Below are positions 1 through 7,453 of a stretch of DNA of 64,000 bases, in pieces. Numbering within the stretch: position 1 is the stretch's first letter; each line of letters opens with the position of its first letter. The stretch is from DATLGB01 sp963726825. GTDB lineage: Bacteria; Actinomycetota; Thermoleophilia; Solirubrobacterales; Solirubrobacteraceae. A program made the position numbers and the translations under genes. The notes beneath the pieces are model-generated. The model was given only the letters and a program-made list of their open reading frames with translations. It made no database searches and was not told where the DNA came from. The stretch lies in NCBI GenBank assembly GCA_963726825.1, contig CAVSDT010000001.1, positions 1 through 64,000 of the forward strand, given 5' to 3'.

Positions 1-2
1 CC

Positions 3-368
3 GACGGCTTCGTCTGCGACCCGGAGCAGGTGCTCCGGCGCGCCCTCGAAGAGGGCCCCAGGGTCGGCGGCATCGCCACCGCCGCCGGTTGGAGGGTGCT
101 GCGGTTGCGTCTCGGCCCCGGCCGGTCCGCGGAGCACATCCAGGGCTGGCGCATCACGGCCGGCGATCAGCACGCCATGCAGATCGAGGCATCCGGGCCC
201 CTGGGTCGCGGCACCCTCGTCCTGCGCTGCTCCCCGCGCACGGTCTCCATCACGACGCACCTGCGCTACGAACGACCGGCGGCCGGCGCAGCGGTGTGGG
301 CAGTGGTCGGTGTCGTGCCCCGCCGGCTTGCGCCCTTCCTGCTCGAGCGCGCCGCCTCATCGAGATGA
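3..368 (+). CDS. Unknown protein, 5' end outside window
   Basis: The reading frame is already open at the window edge, so the N-terminus is missing; the visible part is 121 residues ending in a TGA at 366-368. A segment with IEASGPLGRGTLVLRC followed by a hydrophobic stretch (AAVWAVVGVVPRRLAPFLL) resembles the C-terminal half of SRPBCC/DUF2867-type small proteins, which is a recollection of style rather than a firm assignment. The stop overlaps the ATG of the next gene (ATGA at 365-368), so the pair was translationally coupled. Function unknown. Confidence 0.55.
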   Translation, partial: DGFVCDPEQVLRRALEEGPRVGGIATAAGWRVLRLRLGPGRSAEHIQGWRITAGDQHAMQIEASGPLGRGTLVLRCSPRTVSITTHLRYERPAAGAAVWAVVGVVPRRLAPFLLERAASSR

Positions 369-756
369 CGTTCGCGAGCGACCCCCGGACAGCTGCCTAC
401 TACGACCGTCGCGCGGCCGAGTACGACGAGTGGTGGTCGAGCCGGGCAGGTTCGCTGATCTCGCACGCCCCGGCTGGGACGGGGAGCGAGCGCAGCTCAT
501 CCGAGCGCTGCGAGCGCTGCGAGCGCTGCCCGCGGCCAGGACGCTGGACGTCGCGTGCGGCACGGGCTTTCTCACACGCCATCTGCCGGGGGACGCGGTG
601 GGGCTCGACCAGAGCGAGGACCTGACCGCCGACGGCCTGGCCCAGGAGCTTGGAGGCGTCCCGTTCCTGGACGGTCGCTGGTTCGTCGGGGCCCGTGCGC
701 CCCTGCCGGCCCTCGACGACGCCGCCCCTGGGGACACCGGGACAGCTTCCGGATAA
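365..756 (+). pseudogene. Decayed class I SAM-dependent methyltransferase
   Basis: The ATG at 365 starts a normal methyltransferase N-terminus (AAYYDRRAAEYDEWW). Homology then jumps to another frame near 436-449 (GRFADLARPGWDGERAQL) and continues through motif I, the SAM-binding LDVACGTGFLTRHLPG, and GLDQSE. The next residues, DGLAQELGG and DGRWFVGAR, look like the extreme C-terminus of this family (GLAAELGG, EGRWFVVxR). The central roughly 90 residues, including the acidic motif and the DALALPF-type segment, are therefore missing. It has a frameshift plus an in-frame internal deletion and cannot encode a working enzyme. Intact relatives are about 200-220 residues; this remnant spans about 130. 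Three 9-bp copies of CGAGCGCTG lie at 502-528. Confidence 0.75.
502..528 (+). repeat. Three tandem 9-bp copies inside the methyltransferase remnant
   Basis: CGAGCGCTG occurs three times head to tail and encodes the RALRALRAL stretch. The length is a multiple of three, so the repeat itself does not break the frame. It is consistent with slippage in a gene no longer under selection. Confidence 0.7.
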
Positions 757-832
757 ACTGCCTCGCCGGCCGACGGGACGCAGCCGTCGGGCGCCGTCAG
801 ACCGCCACATACCCTGCGAACGGCAGCACTCA

Positions 833-904
833 GGGCGCGTAGCTCAGTGGGAGAGCGCTCGCTTCACACGCGAGAGGTCGCTGGTTCGAAACCAGCCGTG
901 CCCA
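833..904 (+). tRNA. tRNA-Val (anticodon CAC)
   Basis: A full cloverleaf can be drawn: acceptor GGGCGCG pairs with CGTGCCC (one G-U), D stem GCTC/GAGC, anticodon stem CTCGC/GCGAG around loop TTCACAC (anticodon CAC, reading GUG), and T stem GCTGG/CCAGC around TTCGAAA. The discriminator is A904. The CCA tail is not encoded; the following bases are TCAGTCAGTCAG. Confidence 0.95.
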
Positions 905-918
905 TCAGTCAGTCAGCC

Positions 919-1111
919 GGTGTTCCACTCTACCGGGATCCGGCTCAAGTCCTGGTGCGTCCGTGCCGATGGGCCTCGAAGGTTCCGAGACCCCCGTGCG
1001 CTCCGCGCCCGACTGGTCTAGCCTGGTCATCGACCCGCCGCATTCCGGTCACTCGGTTCGCCCCGGCGCTGATCCACTCTCATTCCGCTCACGAGCGGAG
1101 AGTGGAACACC
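919..1111. repeat. 13-bp inverted repeat framing the tRNA-Val / ung intergenic region
   Basis: GGTGTTCCACTCT (919-931) is the exact reverse complement of AGAGTGGAACACC (1099-1111), 167 bp apart. Nothing between them looks coding. The right arm also takes part in the local hairpin at 1074-1105. The 268 bases between the tRNA and ung (905-1172) contain no recognisable gene. Confidence 0.6.
1074..1105. terminator. Hairpin downstream of ung
   Basis: CCACTCTC (1074-1081) pairs with GAGAGTGG (1098-1105), with an inner CGCTC/GAGCG stem. It lies about 70 nt beyond the ung stop on the minus strand. There is no T-rich tract after it, so a terminator role is only plausible; a processing or pause site would fit as well. 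Confidence 0.4.
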
Positions 1112-1172
1112 ATGAGGATCGACCGTGCGCGGCGGATGCCCGTCGGGATCATCACCGCCCTGCTGCACCGGC

Positions 1173-1856
1173 TCAGGCGCTCGGCAGGCGCCAGTCGATC
1201 GGCTCGCCCCCCTGCGCGGCCAGCAGCGCGTTCGCGCGGCTGAACGGCCGGGAGCCGAAGAAGCCGTTGCGGGCCGACAGCGGGCTCGGATGGGCGGACT
1301 CGAGCGTCGGCACGTCGCCGAGCAGCGGCTGCAAGCTGCGGGCGTTGCGACCCCAGAGGATCGCGACGAGCGGCCCGCCGCGGGCGGCGAGGGCGCGGAT
1401 CGCGGCCTCCGTGACGGCCTCCCAGCCGCGGCCCTGGTGGCTGTTGGGCGCCCCCGGCCGCACGGTCAGGGAGCGGTTGAGCAGCACGACCCCCTGCTCG
1501 GCCCACGGCGACAGGTCCCCGTTGGCGGGTTGCGGCAGGCCGAGGTCCGCCTGGTACTCGCGGAAGACGTTCACGAGGCTCGGGGGCAGCGGCCGGACGT
1601 CGGGGGCGACGGAGAAGGACAGGCCGACCGCGTGGCCGGGGGTCGGGTAGGGGTCCTGGCCGACGACGAGCACACGCGCCTCGTCGAAGGGCCGCTGGAA
1701 GGCGCGCAGGACGCGGTCGCCCGCGGGCAGGTAGCGCCGGCCGGCGGCGACCTCGTCCCGGAGGAACCGCCCCATCGCGGCGATGGAGTCCTCGACGGGT
1801 GCGAGCGCCGTCGCCCAGCCCGGGTCGATCGTCTCGCGCAGGGGTCGTGCGGGCAT
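1173..1856 (-). CDS. ung: Uracil-DNA glycosylase, family 1
   Basis: Removes uracil from DNA in base-excision repair. The 227-residue product carries the water-activating motif GQDPYP (residues 66-71) and the DNA-intercalating HPSPLSA loop (189-195), both diagnostic of UDG family 1, with a typical full length. The ATG at 1856 is preceded by TACCCT (1863-1868) and then only six bases, so the transcript is probably leaderless. It is divergent from selO. The same frame stays open far upstream over selO, but that extension is antisense noise. Confidence 0.93.
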   Translation of the reverse strand: MPARPLRETIDPGWATALAPVEDSIAAMGRFLRDEVAAGRRYLPAGDRVLRAFQRPFDEARVLVVGQDPYPTPGHAVGLSFSVAPDVRPLPPSLVNVFREYQADLGLPQPANGDLSPWAEQGVVLLNRSLTVRPGAPNSHQGRGWEAVTEAAIRALAARGGPLVAILWGRNARSLQPLLGDVPTLESAHPSPLSARNGFFGSRPFSRANALLAAQGGEPIDWRLPSA

Positions 1857-1862
1857 CGCGCG

Positions 1863-1892
1863 AGGGTACGTCGCACGCCCGCGTCGTAGGCT
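1863..1892. promoter_or_regulatory. Divergent ung/selO promoter region
   Basis: On the minus strand TACCCT (1863-1868) sits six bases before the ung ATG. On the plus strand TAGGCT (1887-1892) sits six bases before the selO ATG. Both match TAnnnT, and neither gene has a Shine-Dalgarno sequence in the remaining space. Confidence 0.55.
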
Positions 1893-1898
1893 CGGAGC

Positions 1899-3383
1899 AT
1901 GAGCGTCGCCGCCCCGTCGCTGCTGCACTTCGAGTCCACCTACGCGCGGGACCTCCAGGATCTCGTCCTCCCGTGGCAGGCCGCCGAGGCACCCGCCCCG
2001 CGGCTTGTGTCCCTCAACGCCGAGCTCGCGGCCGAGCTCGGCGTCGACCCCGAGGCGCTGCGCACCCCCGAGGGCATCGGACTGCTCACCGGCGCGCGCA
2101 TCCCGGCCGGCGTGACGCCCGTGGCGCAGGTCTACGCCGGGCACCAGTTCGGCAACTGGTCCCCCCGGCTCGGGGACGGCCGGGCGCTGCTGCTCGGGGA
2201 GGTCATCGACGTCCGCGGCCGGCGCCGCGACATCCACCTCAAGGGCTCCGGGCGCACGCCGTTCGCCCGCGGCGGCGACGGCAAGGCGGTCGTCGGGCCG
2301 ATGCTGCGCGAGCACGTCATCTCGGAGGCGATGCACGCGCTCGGCATCCCGACCACCCGGGCGCTCGCGGTCGTCGCGACGGGGGAGCAGGTCTCGCGCG
2401 GGATGCCGCAGCCGGGCGCGCTGCTCGTGCGCGTGGCCGCCAGCCACCTGCGCGTGGGGACGTTCCAGTACGCGTTCGCCGGCGGCGATCGCGCGCTGCT
2501 GCGCCGCCTGGCCGACCACGCGATCGCGCGCCATCACCCCGAGGCGCTGAAGGCCGGCGACCCCTACCTGGGGCTGTTCGAGGCCGTCGTGGAGGCGCAG
2601 GCGTCGCTGCTGGCCCGATGGATGCACGTCGGGTTCGTCCACGGCGTGATGAACACCGACAACATGACGATCTCCGGCGAGACGATCGACTACGGCCCGT
2701 GCGCCTTCGTCGACGCGCACGATCCGCGCACCGTCTTCAGCTCGATCGACCAGGGCGGCCGCTACGCCTTCGGCAACCAGCCGCACCTCGCGCAGTGGAA
2801 CCTCGCACGGCTCGCGGAGACCCTGCTGCCGTTGATCGACGCCGACCAGGACGCCGCGGTCGCGGCCGCCACCGCCGTCCTCGAGGGCTACCCGGACCGC
2901 TACCAGGCGCACTTCGACGCGGGGATGCGCGCCAAGCTCGGGCTCGCGGAGGCGCGCGACGGCGACGCGGAGCTCGCCGGGGAGCTGCTGGGGCTGATGG
3001 CCGCGCAGCGCGCCGACCACACGGGCACGCTGCGGGCGCTCTCGACTGCCGTGCGGGGCAACCCCGGTCCCCTTCGCGGCCAGGTCGTGGACGCCCTGCC
3101 CGCGATCGACGCGTGGACGAGCCGGTGGCTGCAGCGGCTCGGCGCCGAGGGCGGCGAGCCCGACGCGGTGGCGGCCGCGATGGACCGCGTCAATCCGGCC
3201 TTCGTCCCGCGCAACCACAAGGTCGAGGAGGCGCTGACCGCCGCCACGGCCGGCGACACGGGCCCGTTTCACCGCCTGCTCGCCGTGCTGGCTGACCCCT
3301 TCACGGACCGGCCCGGGCTCGAGGCCTACGGCGAGCCGGCGCCGCCCGAGTTCGGCGGCTACCAGACGTTCTGCGGCACGTGA
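1899..3383 (+). CDS. selO: Protein adenylyltransferase SelO (YdiU/UPF0061 family)
   Basis: SelO is a pseudokinase-fold enzyme that transfers AMP from ATP to protein Ser/Thr/Tyr residues and is linked to redox stress. The 494-residue protein shows family landmarks: HQFGNWSPRLGDGRA (about 82-96), HLKGSGRTPFARGGDGKA (113-130), MNTDNM with the metal-binding Asn (251-256), and DYGPCAF (264-270). It ends in CGT: the Cys three residues from the C-terminus is where animal SelO carries selenocysteine. The gene is probably leaderless from TAGGCT. Its stop directly abuts the stop of the convergent lipoprotein gene. Confidence 0.93.
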   Translation: MSVAAPSLLHFESTYARDLQDLVLPWQAAEAPAPRLVSLNAELAAELGVDPEALRTPEGIGLLTGARIPAGVTPVAQVYAGHQFGNWSPRLGDGRALLLGEVIDVRGRRRDIHLKGSGRTPFARGGDGKAVVGPMLREHVISEAMHALGIPTTRALAVVATGEQVSRGMPQPGALLVRVAASHLRVGTFQYAFAGGDRALLRRLADHAIARHHPEALKAGDPYLGLFEAVVEAQASLLARWMHVGFVHGVMNTDNMTISGETIDYGPCAFVDAHDPRTVFSSIDQGGRYAFGNQPHLAQWNLARLAETLLPLIDADQDAAVAAATAVLEGYPDRYQAHFDAGMRAKLGLAEARDGDAELAGELLGLMAAQRADHTGTLRALSTAVRGNPGPLRGQVVDALPAIDAWTSRWLQRLGAEGGEPDAVAAAMDRVNPAFVPRNHKVEEALTAATAGDTGPFHRLLAVLADPFTDRPGLEAYGEPAPPEFGGYQTFCGT

Positions 3384-3854
3384 TCAGGGCTCGGTCACGA
3401 GCCAGCGGCCGCGGACGCGCTCGAGGGTGATCGTCTCGTCGAGCGCCTTGGCCACCGCGCGGGTGCCGCCCCCGGCGATCGCCACCGTCGCCGCCTTGAA
3501 GATGCCGGACGAGTAGGGCGCGCCGACGGAGAACAGGCGGGCGCCGTCCGGCCCGAACAGCTCCTGGCAGCTGACGCGGCCGCCGCCGAAGCCCTCCGCG
3601 TAGAAGCGCCGCGCGGCGGGCGTCATCAACGCGCAGGTGGCCTCCCCGTCGCGGCGGCCCTGGGCGTCGTAGAAGGCCACGACCGCGCGGCGGACGGCGG
3701 CCTTCGGACCCGAGCCGGTGACGGTGGCCGACGGGGCGGGCGCGGCGGCGGTCGCGGACGGGGCGGGGGCCGGCGCCGCCGGGCGCCGCTCGTCTCCGCC
3801 GCCGCAGCCGGCGAGCAGCGCGGCACAGGCCAGGCAGGACAGGGGCGCACGCAC
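3384..3854 (-). CDS. Small secreted lipoprotein of unknown function
   Basis: About 156 residues. A GTG at 3854 gives a lipoprotein signal peptide (VRAPLSCLACAALLAGC) with a clear LLAGC lipobox, followed by a Pro/Ala-rich linker. A globular part of about 105 residues follows (AVRRAVVAFYDAQGRRD, TPAARRFYAEGF, VSCQELFG), in the style of NTF2-like actinobacterial lipoproteins; that fold is inferred. Two further Cys could form a disulfide. It is convergent with selO. An in-frame GTG a few codons upstream is an alternative start. Confidence 0.75.
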   Translation of the reverse strand: MRAPLSCLACAALLAGCGGGDERRPAAPAPAPSATAAAPAPSATVTGSGPKAAVRRAVVAFYDAQGRRDGEATCALMTPAARRFYAEGFGGGRVSCQELFGPDGARLFSVGAPYSSGIFKAATVAIAGGGTRAVAKALDETITLERVRGRWLVTEP

Positions 3855-3926
3855 GAGTGCGCGCCAGCGTACCCGCGACCGGCCGGCGCTTCGCCTGGGC
3901 CCGCCGGTGTGCGATGTTGCCGACCT

Positions 3927-4193
3927 GTGATCGGACGACTCGTCCTCTGGACCGCGGTGCTCGGCGTGGTGGCCCTCTACCTCGTCGAGACGAGCTCGGG
4001 CACCGGCTGGGACACGGGCGCCAGGATCGAGCGCTACTGCCGCTACCTCGTGGCGACCGAGCGCCAGGTCGTCAACTGCTCCAACAACATCACGAGCGAC
4101 TTCCTCATGCGGGCCCGCAACCAGGCCAGCTTCTACGCGTCGGGGATGGACACGCGCTGCCTGTCCGACGCCGGGCCGCTGTGCCGCGAGTAG
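3927..4193 (+). CDS. Small single-pass membrane protein
   Basis: From the GTG at 3927 the 88-residue product begins with a transmembrane helix (IGRLVLWTAVLGVVALYLV). A short outward-facing domain follows with four Cys (RYCRYL, VVNCSNN, DTRCLSD, GPLCRE) that could make two disulfides. An ATG at 3909 would add six residues rich in Cys/Arg and is less convincing. Not recognised as a named family. Divergent from the lipoprotein at 3384-3854. Confidence 0.6.
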   Translation: MIGRLVLWTAVLGVVALYLVETSSGTGWDTGARIERYCRYLVATERQVVNCSNNITSDFLMRARNQASFYASGMDTRCLSDAGPLCRE

Positions 4194-4283
4194 GGCCGGC
4201 CCCGCAGTCGGTCGACCGCTGCTGCTGCTGACCCCGCCCACTCGACGAGGGACGCAGCCAAGGCCATCGACGCCAGCCCGACC

Positions 4284-4841
4284 TCACCGACGCACCGATG
4301 CAGGGCGAGCGGCTCGCGGCGTTCGCGACGCGCCGGACCACCTGACGGCGAGCAGCGCGACCACCGCCGCAGCCGAGGCCAGCGTCGGCAGGCGCAGCCA
4401 GACCTGGTCGGCGTCGGTCCCCGCCGTGAGGGCGTGCACCACGGCGAGGCCCCAGGCGACCGCGGTGAAGCGGTGCAGCGTGCGCCAGCGGTGGATCCCG
4501 ATGCGCTTGCGCAGGTAGAAGGACAGCCCGAGCGCGAGCGCGAGGTACCCGGCGACGATGCCGGCGCCGGTGGCGAGCGGGCGGTAGTCCATGACGAACG
4601 GCACGGTCACCCCGAGCACGCCGGGACGCAGCCACCGGTCCCCGATCAGCGCTTCGCCGTGCAGACCGAGGGCGAGCAGGGCGGTGAGCGAGAGCTGCTC
4701 GTGCAGCCGGCGGAACGCGAGCAGGCTGCGGCCGGACATCCGGCCGCCGAGGCTCAGGCCGATCAGAACGGACGCGGTCATCGCGGCAAGCGCCAGGATC
4801 CCCGCGGCCCGGCTGACGTACCACCACTCGTGGCCGCTCAT
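4284..4841 (-). CDS. Ferric-reductase-like transmembrane protein
   Basis: 185 residues with about six hydrophobic helices and histidines placed as in YedZ/MsrQ and ferric-reductase heme-b proteins: HEQLS (about 48), GLHGEAL (about 60), and the pair in HRFTAVAWGLAVVHAL. It should carry electrons across the membrane through two hemes. It is coupled to apbE by an ATGA overlap (4838-4841) and is last in a four-gene minus-strand operon. No methionine-sulfoxide reductase MsrP is nearby, so a YedZ-MsrP pair is not supported. The low-complexity tail ends at 4284. Confidence 0.78.
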   Translation of the reverse strand: MSGHEWWYVSRAAGILALAAMTASVLIGLSLGGRMSGRSLLAFRRLHEQLSLTALLALGLHGEALIGDRWLRPGVLGVTVPFVMDYRPLATGAGIVAGYLALALGLSFYLRKRIGIHRWRTLHRFTAVAWGLAVVHALTAGTDADQVWLRLPTLASAAAVVALLAVRWSGASRTPRAARPASVRR

Positions 4842-5716
4842 GCCGCCCGCCGCAGCCGGACCGCCGCCGGGCGCCGGCCGGCGATCACGACCTCGCCGTC
4901 CTCGCGCACCACGAGGCCGCCGTGGACCAGTGGATCGGCGCTGCCGCGCAGCAGCGCGCACTTGGCGAGCACCTCGGCCTCCAGCGCGGTCGGGGCGAGT
5001 GCCGTGGCGGTCACCAGTCCCGTCCAGGCCGGCCGCCCGGTCGACGGATCCAGCAGGTGATGGGCCGGACCGTGGCCGCCGCGCCAGAGCCGGCGGTCGA
5101 CGCCGGACGTGGCGACGGCGCCGTCGGTGACGACGAACCGCTCGCACGTGTCCCCGGTGAGGGGATGCTCGACGTGGATCTCCCGGGTCCCCTGCACACG
5201 GACGTCCCCGCCGCAGTCAGCGGTGCCGCTGATCATCGCGGCCAGGACGTCGGCGGCCAGGCCCTTGCCGGTGCCGCCCGTGTCGAGCGCGACGCCGGGT
5301 GGCCGTCCGACGGTGCCGGCGCCCAGCCGGATGCGGCGCCAGCCGTCCGAAGGTGCCGCGGGACGCCGCGGGGGTGCCGCGGCGAGCGCTGCGGCGATGG
5401 GCTCCGCGGGGCCGGTCCACGTCGAGTCGTAGCCGGCGGCGACGATGGCGACCCCGAGGGTGGGATCGACGAGCCCGCCGGAGCGCCGGGCGCCCCACAA
5501 CGCCGCCCGCACGGCGCCGAGGACCAGCGGGGAGACCGCGACGACGGGGCGCGGGTCGGCGTTGAGCCGACGCAGCTCGCTCTCGGGCGCGAACCGCGAC
5601 AGCGCCGCGTCATAGCGGCGCAGCCAGTCCTCGGCGCGGTCGACCCCGGTCCCGATCAACCGCACGTCCGTGCCCATCGCGCGCAGCGTGCGGTCGGTGG
5701 TGCCCGCCCCCGTCAC
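4838..5716 (-). CDS. apbE: FAD:protein FMN transferase ApbE
   Basis: Attaches FMN covalently to Ser/Thr of flavoproteins acting outside the cytoplasm. The 292-residue protein has the family motifs in order: ALDTGGTGKGLAAD (143-156), ADCGGDVRVQG (166-176), ATSGVDRRLW (202-211) and HHLLDPSTGRPAW. The start is a GTG at 5716 overlapping the upstream stop (GTGA). No clear lipobox or Tat signal is visible, so location is uncertain. In comparable actinobacterial clusters ApbE accompanies an FMN-binding-domain substrate and a ferric reductase; here the reductase is present, but no FMN-binding-domain gene is found in the window. Confidence 0.92.
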   Translation of the reverse strand: MTGAGTTDRTLRAMGTDVRLIGTGVDRAEDWLRRYDAALSRFAPESELRRLNADPRPVVAVSPLVLGAVRAALWGARRSGGLVDPTLGVAIVAAGYDSTWTGPAEPIAAALAAAPPRRPAAPSDGWRRIRLGAGTVGRPPGVALDTGGTGKGLAADVLAAMISGTADCGGDVRVQGTREIHVEHPLTGDTCERFVVTDGAVATSGVDRRLWRGGHGPAHHLLDPSTGRPAWTGLVTATALAPTALEAEVLAKCALLRGSADPLVHGGLVVREDGEVVIAGRRPAAVRLRRAA

Positions 5717-6156
5717 GACGAGCGCGTGGTGACGGGGGCAGAAGCCGGAGCGACGGGTGCCGGCGCCGCGGGCGCGGGACGGGCCGCGGCGGGTGCCGGA
5801 GCCGCCGGGGCAGAGGCCGGCGCCGCCGGGGCCGGCGCAGACGGGGGCGCCACCGGGGCGGCAGCGGTCGAGGACGACGACGGCGCGGCCGCGACGGCGG
5901 TCACCCCGGCGCCGCTCGGCGCGACGGCCGGCCGTGGGGTCCGCGCGGGCAGCACCCGCGTGACGATCACCCGCCGCCGGACGATGCGCTGGACCACCAC
6001 CGGCCGCACGACCGCCGCATGGGCGGTGGATGCGGCAGCCGGCTTCGGCTGCGTTGTGGCGACGATCGCACCGAACGCGGCGGAGAAGGTCGCCAGCGAC
6101 GCCGCTGCGACGGGCAGCGGACCGGGTCCGCGCCGGACCCGGTGGGGCTCAGTCAT
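5713..6156 (-). CDS. Ala/Pro-rich exported or membrane-anchored protein
   Basis: 147 residues from an ATG at 6156. A hydrophobic N-terminal segment (PLPVAAASLATFSAAFGAIVA) acts as signal or anchor, followed by an Arg/Val patch (VVVQRIVRRRVIVTRVLP) and then about 80 residues of Ala/Pro/Ser low complexity. No enzymatic motif and no ApbE flavinylation consensus is apparent. It overlaps the preceding gene by 8 bp (ATGACTGA) and apbE by 4 bp, so it is firmly part of the operon. Function unknown. Confidence 0.65.
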   Translation of the reverse strand: MTEPHRVRRGPGPLPVAAASLATFSAAFGAIVATTQPKPAAASTAHAAVVRPVVVQRIVRRRVIVTRVLPARTPRPAVAPSGAGVTAVAAAPSSSSTAAAPVAPPSAPAPAAPASAPAAPAPAAARPAPAAPAPVAPASAPVTTRSS

Positions 6157-6658
6157 CGCCGCCCTCGGACTCACCGTGCTCGCCCGACCCCTCCCGGTGC
6201 TCGGATGCGTCGTCGTCGCCCGCCTCGGTCTCGCCGCGGTCGTCGTCGCCCTGCTCGCGGACCTGCGGAGCGGGCGTGGCCGCGGTGTGCTCGGGCTCGG
6301 TGGCGTCGTCGTCGCGCGTGGTGGGCGCCGCTGCCGGCGTGGCGGGCGCGGGGGCCGGCCTGCTCGTCACGGGCGCCGTCGTGGGGGCGGCGGTCGCGGC
6401 CGCCGTGGCCGCGGGAGCGCTCTCGCGCCCCGTGGCCGCGGCGTGGTGACGGGGGCCGTGATGGGCCTTGGCGCGGCGGGTGCGATGGACGGTCTCGTGC
6501 ACGACCTTCGTCTTGACGATCGGCTCGGGGGTGGCCGTCGCCGCGACCGACGGGGAGGCCGACGCCGGGACGGGGGCCGAGGGCAGTGTGGCCGCGGCGA
6601 CGCCGACTCCGAGGAGGCCGGCTCCGGCGACGACGGCGATGATGCGATTGGTCTTCAT
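6149..6658 (-). CDS. Exported low-complexity protein with His-rich middle and acidic tail
   Basis: 169 residues. It begins with a signal-like segment (MKTNRIIAVVAGAGLLGVGV). A basic and His-rich patch follows (HETVHRTRRAKAHHGPRHH), then Ala/Thr/Pro repeats and a strongly acidic tail (EGSGEHGESEGGDD). The mixture of His and Asp/Glu clusters could bind metal ions, which would suit a ferric-reductase operon, but this is inference. First gene of the operon running left to 4284. It is divergent from the response regulator, with 93 bp between the starts holding both promoters. Confidence 0.65.
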   Translation of the reverse strand: MKTNRIIAVVAGAGLLGVGVAAATLPSAPVPASASPSVAATATPEPIVKTKVVHETVHRTRRAKAHHGPRHHAAATGRESAPAATAAATAAPTTAPVTSRPAPAPATPAAAPTTRDDDATEPEHTAATPAPQVREQGDDDRGETEAGDDDASEHREGSGEHGESEGGDD

Positions 6659-6751
6659 GGCCACCAGGGTGTTCCTTCGGCGCCCAACCGCCGGGCAGGC
6701 CCGGGTAAAGGCTCGGCAAAGGCGCGCGTCCGCGGGCCGCGGTGCGTCAGG

Positions 6752-7453
6752 ATGCGAAGCGTGCAGCGTCCGCGCATCCTGTACGTCGAGGACGAGCCCG
6801 CGATCGCCGAGCCGATGACGGCCGCCCTCGAGCGCGCCGGCTTCGAGACCCTCACCGCGGGCACCCTCCGACGTGCGCTCGAGCTCGACGAGCGCCTCTC
6901 CCCCGACCTGCTGCTGCTCGACCTGAGCCTGCCCGACGGCGACGGCCGCGACCTGTGCCGGGAGGTGCGCCGGCGCCGCGACGTCCCGATCATCATGCTC
7001 ACCGCGCGCGGCACGGAGACCGACCGCATCGTCGGCCTGGAGGTCGGTGCCGATGACTACGTCGTCAAGCCGTTCTCCGCCGCCGAGGTCGTCGCCCGCA
7101 TCCGCGCCGTCCTGCGGCGCAGCACACGCACGGCCGTCGCCGGCGACGAGCTGGTCGCCGGTGGCGTCCGCCTGGACGTCGCGGGCCGCCGCGCGTGGCT
7201 CGACGACGACGAGCTGGAGCTCACCCGCCGGGAGTTCGACCTCCTCACCCGCCTCGTCCGCGACGCCGGCCGCGTGGTCACGCGGGAGGCCCTGATGGAC
7301 GACGTGTGGGACGAGAACTGGTTCGGCTCGACCAAGACGCTCGACGTCCACGTGGGCTGGCTGCGGCGCAAGCTCGGGGACGACCCGGCCGCCCCGCGCC
7401 ACCTGCACACCGTTCGGGGCGTCGGCTTCCGCTTCGCGGACGAGCCGACATGA
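6752..7453 (+). CDS. OmpR/PhoB-family response regulator
   Basis: 233 residues. The receiver domain (residues 8-120) has the acidic pair in YVEDE, phosphoacceptor Asp57 in LLLLDLSLPDGDG, the T in MLTARG, and Lys106 in VVKPF. The C-terminal winged helix (about 135-230) has the LTRREFDLL and TLDVHVGWLRRKLGD signatures and ends in TVRGVGFRF. It is coupled to the kinase by an ATGA overlap (7450-7453). It probably controls the divergent reductase operon, its own operon, or both; no binding repeats were identified with confidence. Confidence 0.93.
   Translation: MRSVQRPRILYVEDEPAIAEPMTAALERAGFETLTAGTLRRALELDERLSPDLLLLDLSLPDGDGRDLCREVRRRRDVPIIMLTARGTETDRIVGLEVGADDYVVKPFSAAEVVARIRAVLRRSTRTAVAGDELVAGGVRLDVAGRRAWLDDDELELTRREFDLLTRLVRDAGRVVTREALMDDVWDENWFGSTKTLDVHVGWLRRKLGDDPAAPRHLHTVRGVGFRFADEPT

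Noticed and set aside
833..1172. Possible attachment site or genomic island edge at tRNA-Val
   Set aside because: No integrase, no second copy of the tRNA 3' end and no shift in base composition were seen in the window.
1173..3272. A 699-residue minus-strand frame covering ung and all of selO
   Set aside because: Only the last 227 residues match a protein (Ung). The rest is antisense to selO and has the Arg/Val/Asp-rich look of a shadow frame.
4284..4841. MsrQ (YedZ) partner of periplasmic methionine-sulfoxide reductase
   Set aside because: The heme-histidine layout is similar, but no MsrP gene is adjacent; ApbE and regulator context fit a ferric-reductase-type role better.
5713..6658. Repetitive GC-rich DNA that might be taken as a tandem-repeat or CRISPR-like region
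   Set aside because: There are no evenly spaced identical units. The repetition comes from Ala/Pro/Thr codons of two coding frames joined by an 8-bp overlap.
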